Assembly: GCA_008828725.1 (NCBI GenBank)
Contig: MEHQ01003738.1
Span: 177,425 to 241,424, forward strand
Length of the DNA: 64,000 nt
Direction: 5' to 3'
Source: Saccharina japonica
Taxonomy: Eukaryota; Sar; Phaeophyceae; Laminariales; Laminariaceae
A program made the position numbers and the translations under genes. This document shows, in pieces, positions 55,217 through 64,000 of the stretch (positions are counted from its first letter, which is position 1; each line of letters opens with the position of its first letter). The notes beneath the pieces were generated by a model. It was not told where the DNA came from. It saw nothing but the letters and a program-made list of their open reading frames with translations, and made no database searches.

Positions 55217-57069
55217 CTCTTAATTCTAGTGTCAAGGTGCGAGTCTGTCAGGACTGCTTCCATCTTGCCTACGTGTGCCTTACCCGTGTCTATTACTTTA
55301 TTTATGTGTGCACCCCAAGAGCAATCTTTTGAAATCTCTACGCCAAGGTACGTATACTGGTCTACGATCGGTAATTCATCTTCTCCCCACTTCCACTTAC
55401 AAGTTACAGGGCTCTCCTTATCTTCGTTACATACAACTACTGCGCACTGTTTAACGTTCGCCGCCACTCTCCACTTCCTGGTGTAGTCTAGTGCCTTCTC
55501 TATTTGTTTCTGCAGTCCTTCGGGTGTTTCTGATATGCAGACGAAATCATCAGCAAACATCAATCCCGACACCGTATCTTCCCCCACCGTGACTCCCTGC
55601 GATGCTGCTTCTACTGCTACTATCATGTCATTAATGTATACCTTGAATAGGTTAGGTGATAGCGTACATCATTGTGCAACTCCTTGTAGGATATCAACGT
55701 ACTTCGATATTTCCCCGTCCAGCATCACAGCACTTCTCGCACATTCCGTCATGTTCTTCATCATTGTCCACATCTTTCCTCGTACCCCTATTTCCCACAA
55801 GTTGTTCCACAGCCCATTTCTCCATACTGTATCGTAGGCCTTCGGTACGTCTAAAAAGAAACAGTACGTTGTTAGCCCCGCGTCTTTCCTGCCTTGGATT
55901 ATCTTACCTAATGTGTACACATGGTCGACGCAGCTACGGTTTGGCCTAAATCCTGCTTGCCCTTCGCTAATTGTTTCTTCCTTCTCCATCATTGTTCCCA
56001 TTCTATCGTTCAAAATCTTACAGAACGTTTTACCTACAGTGCTTAATAGCGTTATCCCCCTATAGTTACCCGGGTCAGCCTTGTCTCTTTTCTTAAACAA
56101 GTTTACTACTACTCCTTCTCTCCATCTCTTACGTGCGTACTCGTTTTTCTATATCCAGTTGTACAACTTGACCATCATGGTAAGCATTCCTTCTCCCCCG
56201 TACTTCATAAATTCATTAACTATTTTGTCCGCCCCTGCTGCCTTTCTATTCTTAAGTCTAGCTACACACTTCTTTACTTCTTCTCTTGTAAACTCTCCCT
56301 GTAACCCTTCTGAACCACTGTCTTCCCTTTCTGATGCATCTACGTTCGCCTCTGCCCACGCGTTGATATCCTTCTCGAATTCTTCGTCGAACGTTTCGTT
56401 GGTTGTGGGCGTCCCTAGCTTGCGGTAATGCTCTACAAGTACTTCCCTTTTCCCCTTCGAACTACTAACCATTTTACCGTTCTGTGCTCTTAATGTAGCT
56501 ATCCCCGTATCTGCCTCTCCTGCCTGTTTGTCTAGTATCCCTTTTATCTCTACCCACGTCTGCTTCATCCCGCCATCAAAGTCTTCATTCGTTTTATTAA
56601 CTACGTCTTTCCATACCCCTTTCTTCTTCTTCTTCTCAACCACCTTTTTTACTTTCTTTCTAGCAATACCATACTCCTCCCATCCTGACGTAGTTTTGCT
56701 CGACGTTTCTCTTGCGTGTGCCTTTCTCTTTACTCTTATAGCCTCTTTTACTTCTTCATCCCACCATTTTACTGCTCTATTGCATATTATCAACTTCTTC
56801 CCTATTACTTTACTTGCTGTGGTCTTGACCAATTTCTCCCATCCTTCTATTATCCTCGCTCCTGCACTATCTCTCTCTATATTGTTCTTTGTCGTACCTA
56901 TGCTTTCCAGCAGATTGGAAAAATGCTCTGCATTTTGAGTCATCTCTTCTTGGAATTCTTCCCGTTTTCCCTTTACTTCTAGTTTATCTATTTGCCATTT
57001 GTACAATTTCCTACCGCGCCTATTTTTGATAACTCTCGTCTGCTGTCTGTCCATATTCTCCTCCCTCAT
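55183..57069 (-). CDS. LINE ORF2, reverse transcriptase part, interrupted
   Basis: One frame with two in-frame stops: a TAG near 56149 (after LYNWI) and a TGA near 55667 (GVAQ-stop-CTLSPNLF). Pre-RT segment 57069-56149 ends with KNRKAAGADKIVNEFMKYGG. RT motifs: DPGNYRGITLLS, QAGFRPNRSC, LDVPKAYDTVW (about 55.85 kb, first catalytic Asp present) and FADDF (about 55.55 kb, catalytic Asp pair present). Roles: first-strand synthesis primed at the nicked target. Confidence 0.88.
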
Positions 57070-57259
57070 TCGCTAAATTAATTAATTATCCCCCCCCTAC
57101 CACGAACAACCTACCTAACGAGTATATTATACGAGTAGAAAGGACCAAAACAATGTTGTGAGTAAAAATAAGTAAATACATACTTCTACCCGACCAATAT
57201 ACTTCTACCCGACCAATACGAAGTATTGGATGTCAACCCAGATTCGTCGGACTTTCATT

Positions 57260-58005
57260 CCTGTTTTATTAGGCAGTGATATGTAGTTCCTACGTCCGCC
57301 GCGCATACATGTACTTCCGTTTCCTTACTACTTCCATTTTCTACCACTATAAAGTCAAGAACGGAGCTTTATCCCTTTTGTATGCACTGTCTAGGCCATT
57401 CTGGCTCTGGCTTATTTACTCTACCGTTCAGAGTCTTCATCTCATTGTTTTTAAGAAACTTCAGCATCTCTTCCCCGTTCTTATTCTTTGTTACTTCCCC
57501 ATACTGTCCAATGTTCTCGTTCGGGTTGCTTGCCTTCCCAATTCTTGAGTTAAAATCTCCGACTAGTACTACTTCTCCTTGTCTTTTATATTTTTGTACA
57601 TCTACTGCTATGTCTCCGAACTTCTTCTGTATATCGTTTACCGTACTCTTCGACTCTGGGGGCATATATATGTTTCCTAAGAAATAATCTTTCGCTCCCC
57701 TCTCCCCTGGTATCTTTATTCAGATGCTTTCGTCCATTTTCGTGTCTTGGCTCACTTCTATTATGTCACACAGGTATTCTTTGACTAGGAACCCTACTCC
57801 CCCCGTCCCCCTATTCTTCTTGTTCTGTCCCTCTCTCTTTTTCCCTATCCATGCGTACTCTCCAATTGTGCATCCTATTCCCCCCCCCCCCTTTTTCCCA
57901 CGACTCTTGAATTCCCACTATGTCTAGGTCGCGCTCACTTACTTGTTCGGCTATTTCTGCCCTCTTGCGCTCTTCCGTGGCGAATCCACATACGTTCCAT
58001 GATCC
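57260..58005 (-). CDS. LINE ORF2, N-terminal APE-type endonuclease, interrupted
   Basis: Minus-strand order: IGSWNVCGF, DIVGIQESW (catalytic Glu), GGVGFLV, GNIYMPPES, GDFNSRIG (about 57.54 kb), VLDFIVVENG and DVGTTYH, where the usual SDH reads TYH. An in-frame TAA lies near 57366 and another stop near 57718. Between about 57260 and 57070 the frame changes, and a short duplicated stretch (TACTTCTACCCGACCAATA twice) suggests a small insertion. The enzyme would nick the target; this copy is likely inactive. Confidence 0.82.
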
Positions 58006-58010
58006 TATTC

Positions 58011-58559
58011 TCAGCTTCTTCTTCGTTTCACTGTTCGCTCGACTCTTGTCTTTCGTTTTTTCTCCTTCGTTGCTACTTCTGTGTTCTCTTCTTTGAGCTT
58101 TCTTACTGTTTCTGTTTCCGGTTTGTCTTCTTGCTCTACGCCACTGTGTTTCTCTCCCATTCCTTTTGGGCCACTTACTGTTTCCTGCCTCCCCTTAGCT
58201 CCGTTCACCCTAGGACTACGTCGTAGATTTTCTATCCCATTAGCTATACGTACCCTCCATCCTAGTCTTCTGACCCATGCCGACGCTTTTTCTGTCTCTA
58301 ACCTCTGCCACTCCATGCTCGCTTTCGGTTTAAGCGTGACTCGAAAATGCTCTCCCTCCCTTTCTACTTGTCCTAATGCAAAGCAGTATAGTCCTACTTC
58401 GTCGCACTTCCTCTTGAACTCTATTCTCTTGTCGCTAGGAACTCCGAATATCAGCAATACTAGTACTTTACCCTTCCAATCTTTCTTACTCCACCCACCC
58501 TGCCTCACCGTTTTTCTCCCACTCTCTTCCGAGACTATCTCCAGCTTGTTTTTGTTCAT
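58011..58559 (-). CDS. LINE ORF1-like protein
   Basis: 182 codons from MNKNKLEIVSEESGRK to TVKRRRS-stop. The middle part (VLVLLIFGVPSDKRIEFKRK ... HFRVTLKPKASMEWQRLETE) could fold as an RRM-like RNA-binding domain; the C-terminal third is Lys/Glu/Arg-rich. The stop overlaps the start of the endonuclease region in another frame, the usual ORF1/ORF2 layout. Function as nucleic-acid chaperone is inferred from position. Confidence 0.65.
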   Translation of the reverse strand: MNKNKLEIVSEESGRKTVRQGGWSKKDWKGKVLVLLIFGVPSDKRIEFKRKCDEVGLYCFALGQVEREGEHFRVTLKPKASMEWQRLETEKASAWVRRLGWRVRIANGIENLRRSPRVNGAKGRQETVSGPKGMGEKHSGVEQEDKPETETVRKLKEENTEVATKEKKRKTRVERTVKRRRS

Positions 58560-59439
58560 ATTTGTTGTGGGAAATGTTCAAGTTACTGGGACTTCCCAAT
58601 CCTAGTACTCGTTGAGGGTCTGGTGTCTTTCAGTGCTTTTGTCGGCGCACCACACTAAATAGTGTCTCCAACACGGGCTCGTAGCCTGGAGCCAAGTTCA
58701 ACACCCTTAACACAAGTACCCTACGTTTGTGTCAGGCGATCTGCATGGTAACCATCCTGGCGTCCCACGACCGTATCTTCTATCTTCTTGCCCCGCTGCT
58801 ATACTGGTTACTTTCCTCCAGGGAGGTCATTTTTACCGTGCAAGGTTCAAGGACGGCATGCATAACACAAAGTCTTACTCACACATCGGGATGCCCCGTA
58901 CGTCGCTTTCTCCATCGTATGTACGTTTCACCATGGGTAGCTACCCCACTAAAATGCTCCCGAGTAGACCTTCGCTGCCGAAAGCTTGGCCAACGATCCC
59001 CCTACACTTTGTACCGGCTTCTATCCTTCAAGATATCAAGATATCAAGATATCTACGTACCGCTTGGTGCTCCGTCTCTTTGGTCGTGTGGTCGGTCAGT
59101 GGCAAGGCGTTTGTTTCATGAGTCAATTGGTCTGACTTAATGTCATGCATCATCCACCCCTCCCCTTCATTTGGCGCATGGTATGTGCACCAAGTTTCAG
59201 GGGTTTAGAACGATGTCGGACCAGACTTCCACCGCCCAATGGAAATCGGTAATTTTTTTCCGGGTATCTCACCACGAGACCCCAACCTTCTTGTGAATTA
59301 AACATGTCGGGGTGACCTTGCTGTATCTATGTGTGTGCATGTAAGGTGGTCCTCCTTCATGCTAGGTTGTTTGTCTATGTTTCAATTTTTTGCTGTGTAT
59401 TACCTGGTACGATATGGGAGAAGATATACACTAAGTGTG

Positions 59440-59815
59440 TGGTTTGGGTTTGGATATGTGGAAAAACAAAACTGGTTAGTTTAGTAATTTCATGTCTATG
59501 TCCGGTTTGTGTTTTGATATGAGAAAAAAACTGGTTAGTTGAGTAGTTTCATGTCTATGTCTGGTTTGTGTTTTGATATGGGGAAAAAAAGCTGGTTAGT
59601 TGAGTAATTTCTTGTCTATGTCCGGTTTGTGTTTTGATATGAGGAAAACCAAACTGGTTAATTTAGTAATTTCATGTCTATACCCGGTTTGTGTTTTGAT
59701 ATGAGGAAAACAAAACTGGTTAGTTTAGTAATTTCATGTCTATGTCCGGTTTGTGTTTTGATATGAGGAAAAAAAACTGGTTAGCTCAGTAGTTTCATGT
59801 CTACAGTCGGGTGGC
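59440..59815. repeat. 62-bp tandem array at the LINE 5' end, about 6 units
   Basis: Unit GGTTTGTGTTTTGATATGAG-GAAAA-ACTGGTTAGTTTAGTAATTT-CATGTCTATG (hyphens only split the string). It lies just inside the poly(G) boundary at 59.88 kb, where promoter monomers sit in some LINEs such as mouse L1. Confidence 0.9.
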
Positions 59816-59880
59816 TTGTTTTACAGCGTCGTTGCCCCTCGACGCCAACCCATAGTTGTCTAGCAGAGGGGGGGGTATCA

Positions 59881-59918
<38 letters not shown>

Positions 59919-59919
<1 letters not shown>

Positions 59920-60594
59920 GAAAACCCTCGACCAGCGTAGTCCCCGTACGGTGCAAAGTACGTACAACCCTTATTAAAAAACTAACCCATCAATGTTTCA
60001 AAGCACAAGGTAAGAGGAAGTAAAAATGTACCGGCCCGAGCACAGCACAGCTCTAATAGAGACCGACCTCGTACCTTCTCCAACATGTTGTTCCACTTGG
60101 TACCGTCTCTATATGAAACCCTATGAAAACAAAACATGGCGGGCGAGCCATAACCGAGGACTTGTTGTTCCACTTGGTACCGTCTCTATATGAAACCCTA
60201 TGAAAACAAAACATGGCGGGCGAGCCATAACCGAGGACTGAAACAACACGCCAGTAAAAAACGCCAGTACCCTATCTTCTCACCCGAGAGCTATACCCTC
60301 TCTACAAATCAAGATAAGACGGGCGGATAATCTCCTCTCCAGCATCCCAACCGCACGAAAAACACTTCGACTTTGTTTTCAATCCCAACCCCACCCCCCG
60401 CTCCAAATGCAGGGCGCCTCCCTTCATCCAGTCCAACCCAACAAAAGAAAGTTGATCCTTCCTTCCTTCCTTCCTTCTCTCCTTACATCGGTGCATCTAC
60501 TCTGCTTCCCATTCAGGGTGTGACATTTGTTTTTACCGTGGATGGAAGGTCGAGGTGTCCCCACGCCTCGTCCACACCTTTCCAAAGCCCATGT
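59919..60594. repeat. dispersed repeat copy B part 3
   Basis: After the poly(G) tract: GTCCCCGTACGGTGCAAAGT, AATGTTTCAAAGCACAAGG, ACATGGCGGGCGAGCCAT, CCTCGTCCACACC, as in copy A 16.58-16.63 and 17.43-18.0 kb. A 77-bp segment is tandemly doubled at about 60086-60240. Confidence 0.85.
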
Positions 60595-60599
60595 AAATG

Positions 60600-60795
60600 G
60601 TCCGTAAAATAGTATTTGTTTTACTGAGTCTCTCACGGAATGCTTATTTTTCATCTACCTTGTCTGGACCATATATATATGCTTCGCGTACCCTTTAAGC
60701 GCCACTCTCATACCCCGAGTCGGTTATTTCGCCTTGGGCGTATTGCGTAGCGATGTTAACAACACCTACTCCACGCTTCTTACCCCCTGCTGTCG
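60600..60795. other. spacer, nothing recognised
   Basis: Short unique-looking stretch between copy B of the dispersed repeat and the second segmental duplication. Confidence 0.5.
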
Positions 60796-61289
60796 AGGTT
60801 CAGGGACGCGGTGAAGCATATTCTGTGAGTGCTGGCAGAGTGTTTCCTGAGCCAGATAATTTTGGTGCGAAGCGAGTGCCTGTTGAAGGGAAAGCTACTT
60901 GGAGCAAATCTTACTTTACCTTCGACGAGGGAGCCTTCGGGGTTTGTTTAATATCCCACTACGGACGTGCGTGCATCGTGGGAGCCCGCGTGACCTTGGT
61001 TACGAGGCCGATGGGGTGCGCTCTCTTGAAGAGCAGTTTCACCCAGCATGGTCAGCAACACACGTCAAATGACGGCCCGTCAGGAAGAGGGGGGAGGGGG
61101 AGGGAGGGTGGAGGATCGGGATGTGGTTTGGGGCGTGTTATTATTTAATATATATGAGCTTTGAGTACCCTGCCGTGTCTGATTTTTCTCCCGCTACGGA
61201 TGTGTTTGCATCGTGTGGACCTACATGGCATTGGTCGTGAGACCAGTGTCATGCGTTCTATCGCAACAAGTACACGTCTATATGTCGCG

Positions 61290-61560
61290 AAGGGGGGAGG
61301 GGTGTACTTCATTTTCATGCATGGCCGTAGTCGATTGATCATAGACCCTCGCATCCCTACAATGCCGGGACGGAGCACGCTGGGTTTTCACCAACCAGGA
61401 AGACATTGCGCGCATCAAGCGCGAAGCGCCGTAAGGCGTTGGGCGAGCCACATGAAGGGTGAGCTGCATCCTATTGGGAACCGCGTGAGAGACGGACTTG
61501 CATATGGACGACAGTCTCCAATTTGTTTTTTTTGCTGGGGTGGCCACTTCCAAAGACAGT
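61290..61560 (-). mobile_element. LINE-like 3' tail in duplication copy 2
   Basis: After a G-rich run: GTGTACTTCATTTTCATGC, GACCCTCGCATCCCTACAAT, GCCGGGACGGAGCAC. Minus strand ends APSRHCRDARVYDQSTTAM, related to the LINE end APSRKGCVV. Confidence 0.6.
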
Positions 61561-61736
61561 AATGGGTATTACTATGTGTCTGCCTGGTGGGTGCCTTACC
61601 ATATACCTGGTACACACTACGTGGTATGATCATTCCCCTTGTGCGTTGTGGGGGGGTTAGATAGCGGATTTGTTGGGGGAGGGGGGAGGGTGGGGATGTC
61701 GTTGGGGGCGTGTTACTATGAGCGTTGAGTACCCTG

Positions 61737-62168
61737 TCATGTCGACTTTACTTTCAAACGTAGTAAATAGGTACTTTTCGACGCCCCCTGTCCCCTCTCG
61801 TTATGGGGGTAGAAACGGCTGACTATCCTCCTGCTCCTTCTGAATTGTACGACGCCGAAGGTACAGTAGTTTTGCAGTGTTCTCTGAGTCACTTTTGGTG
61901 CGGGACATAGATTGCCGACCAAAGTGGGTAGTTTGAAGGGTCCGGTCACCCATACAGTGTAGAATAACACGTCGAACCTACGCTTGTTCGTTAGTGGTGA
62001 GACAACCACCGGGGTTCCACTTAGTCTTACGGAAATACACGAAGCCGAAGGTGATTTAGCAGCGTTACGCCAGTCGTCATTGGCGCGTCGGGGATATATA
62101 TTGCTGAACAATGTCGGCGTTTTGAAGGACATATCTTCCCATGCAAGGTCGACCAACGAGTCAAACAC
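61737..62168 (-). other. 143-codon open frame, duplicate of 34555-34986
   Basis: Same translation as copy 1. See that entry; coding status unproven. Confidence 0.25.
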
Positions 62169-62638
62169 ACCCTCGCTTCTTTGTATGACGCCCAGGGTCT
62201 CCCTATCGGCGAGGCAGGCTACTTAAACAGTGGAAGCCTGTACGCAACATGCATTTAAAGGGGATTGTTTTTGCAGAAGACAGCCTCGGTCTCCACGCTC
62301 CATCACACTCGCCTCATTATTGTTTATAGCACATAGACAGAGAGGTACATGAGGCAAGGGTACCTGAGAGTACGCCGCATCCGTTCCCATTAACAAAAGG
62401 AAAAACACAAACAAACTCTCGCTGCATTATTAACGAATTAAATCATCGCCGAGACGACGGCAGCATGGACAAACCCGCGGGCAAGCCGAGACCGCTTGCG
62501 ATGAAATCAGCCCCACTCGTTAGCCCAAGTTCACTCAATTATGTACACGTTGAGTTTGTGGAAATCGATCACGTACAGCGCTTACAACCGATGATACAAG
62601 ACGCCAACAGGTCGATCTCCTGCATTATTAGAGTGAAA

Positions 62639-63797
62639 TTTTGCTTCCATGGAAGCAGGTGGAAGAAGGTAGAATATTCCATGGAAGTCGAGTTCCGCAA
62701 AAGCTTGCAAGGAAGTGGCGGAACCTTGCATGGAAACAGGCTCAAGCTCAAGCTCTCACTACTTTCATGGAAGCTTCCATCGCTTCCATGAAACTTACAT
62801 GGAATCTTCCATCGCTTCCATGAAGCTTACATGGAAGCTTCCATCTTCTTCCATGGAATTATGTTATGGAAGCTTCTGCATTGACGTGGTTAAATAGGTT
62901 TCCATGGAAGTACAGTAGTTATGGAAGCTTCTCTGGAAAGGTGTTCCACGGGGACGGCAGCAGCTTCCGTGGAAGTACTCAAGATTTTCCGTGGGAAGCT
63001 TCCACTACATCCGTGAAAGCCTCCATGTAGGCATCTTCCGCGGAAGAACATGGGCGCTTCCACCACAGGCGGTCGGGACCCCCCCCTTGCATTTTTCAGT
63101 GTGGGTGTTATTAAATCCTTTTTTTTGTGGAGACATTGGACAATGCGTATATCATAGCAAACCCAACAAGGTGTCGACATCCTCTCAGTTCGGTATGCCT
63201 AATGGTATGTACATACTGTAGTTCAATGTCTCCAAAAGCAGGGGAGCATTTTTGTTTTTCTCGAACGTCACATTCGTCTTTTCGAGGACCCAGACAGGAG
63301 GGGGGGGGGTGGCAAACTAAAACCAAGTAAAGATAAAGTGGAAAAAAATGTCATGTTCTCTCGATTCGTACAGAAATCCCAACGGTCCGATTTGTTTTTC
63401 ATTTGTACCTTTGTAGGATCCGCGCTCTTCCCTGCCGACAGGAGGATTGCTTTACGCCCGCATTGTGCAGGGGGGGGAGGGGGGAATCGGCCACCTGTGA
63501 TTGGAGCAGTGGAAGCTTCCGAGTACTTCCATGGAAGCTTCCATCCGCTTCTATGGAAGCGGCGGAAGCTGCCGTGGATCTGGTGGAAGTTTCCGTGGAA
63601 GTGGTGAAAGCTTCCATTCAAGGTTCCTTTCAAGCTTCCATAGTAAAAGCCAGAGCTTAATGCGGGAGACCGGGGTCGTGGCGGAGGGGTTTCCGAAGCG
63701 CGGGGACCCCATCCAGGTGTTGCAGTGGAAGCTTCCGTAGAAGTGGCGGCAGCTTCCAGAAGCTTACATGGAAGCTTCCACCAACTTCCATGATCAA
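62639..63797. repeat. field of AAGCTTCC palindromic words, copy 2
   Basis: Second copy of the palindrome field. A few differences from copy 1 make the palindromes better here (CATGGAAGCTTCCATCC where copy 1 has CATGATAGCTTCCATCC). Confidence 0.9.
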
Positions 63798-64000
63798 AAC
63801 CAATAATAATTGATGCAGCAGACCGGGGTCGTGGCGGAGGCCCAGAAGGCTGATCTGACATGATATGGGTCAACATTCTGAACAGAACGTGTCTACGAGT
63901 ACTCCCACGAGTGTCTCGTATTCTGGATATGCTATTATTAATAGTTCGTACAACAAGGATTTCGCGGTTCGTTTCTATGAATTGTTACGTACAAATACGT

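Larger units (their letters stand above)
54206..59880 (-). mobile_element. non-LTR retrotransposon (LINE), probably full length
   Basis: Minus-strand element bounded by G tracts on both sides (54205-54217 and 59881-59918). 5' to 3' along the element: a region with a 62-bp tandem array (59.82-59.44 kb), more leader, ORF1 (58559-58011), apurinic-type endonuclease, reverse transcriptase and a C-terminal Cys/His region, ending GAGTAC then poly(C). No RNase H or LTR seen. Motifs put it among APE-type LINEs, CR1/RTE/Jockey-like; the clade is not resolvable by eye. The main ORF carries several stops and two frame changes, so this copy is not autonomous. Confidence 0.88.
60796..64000. repeat. 3.2-kb segmental duplication, copy 2
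   Basis: Partner of 33598-36818, running to the window edge. Open coding-like segment at its left: AGRVFPEPDNFGAKRVPVEG and FTFDEGAFGVCLISHYGRAC, better preserved here than in copy 1; product unknown. The near-identical part starts at about 61727. Similarity still holds at about 63999, so the true right end is at or just beyond the window. Confidence 0.92.

Overview
This is eukaryotic nuclear DNA. Genes are split by GT-AG introns of about 0.2-2.4 kb, GC is near 50%, and the window carries a LINE, tRNA-derived SINEs, several MITE families, an LTR-flanked element, satellites and very many poly(G)/poly(C) tracts. Telomere-type CCCTAA/TTAGGG words occur at 50.1-50.4 kb. Intron style, GC, poly(G) richness and repeat load fit a stramenopile, most likely a brown alga of the Ectocarpus type. 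That assignment is inference; no rRNA or organelle marker is present to settle it.

Genes are sparse. (1) 0.6-3.0 kb, + strand: last three exons of a mitochondrial protein kinase of the PDK/BCKDK family, the only gene whose family I recognise firmly. (2) 8.6-9.3 kb, +: three phase-compatible exons of an unknown gene. (3) 23.8-19.3 kb, - strand, and (4) 44.5-49.7 kb, +: two predicted single-pass membrane proteins. They share a related Trp-rich exon with the same 0/2 intron phases, followed by a terminal exon with one membrane helix and a long charged tail. Gene 4 also has a signal-peptide exon and a large exon with an in-frame 171-codon internal duplication. I regard these as one undescribed paralogous family, and gene 3 has extra inverted copies of the shared exon beside it. 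(5) 27.3-27.0 kb, -, and 37.1-37.7 kb, +: further unknown exons.

The rest is repeats that can be dated against each other. A ~3 kb repeat is present as copy A (14.84-18.0 kb) and as copy B split into 50.69-51.72, 53.76-54.2 and 59.92-60.6 kb. Copy A holds a TTAA-flanked MITE and an antisense SINE where copy B is empty. Copy B is split by a 176-bp satellite (itself holding a SINE) and by a 5.7 kb LINE, where copy A shows an uninterrupted poly(G) tract. A second duplication (25.3-26.65 and 27.0-29.03 kb) has two SINEs in one copy only. A third (33.6-36.8 and 60.8-64.0 kb) changes abruptly from about 80% to over 99% identity and carries a dense field of AAGCTTCC palindromes.

The most interesting signals are the LINE family whose 3' end always abuts poly(C) and seems to insert in poly(G) tracts, the paralogous membrane-protein genes with inverted exon copies, an inverted repeat built of telomere-like DNA at 50.1-50.5 kb, and a strongly over-represented 9-mer, TACCAGGTA. 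All exon borders are read by eye from splice signals, phase and codon pattern.
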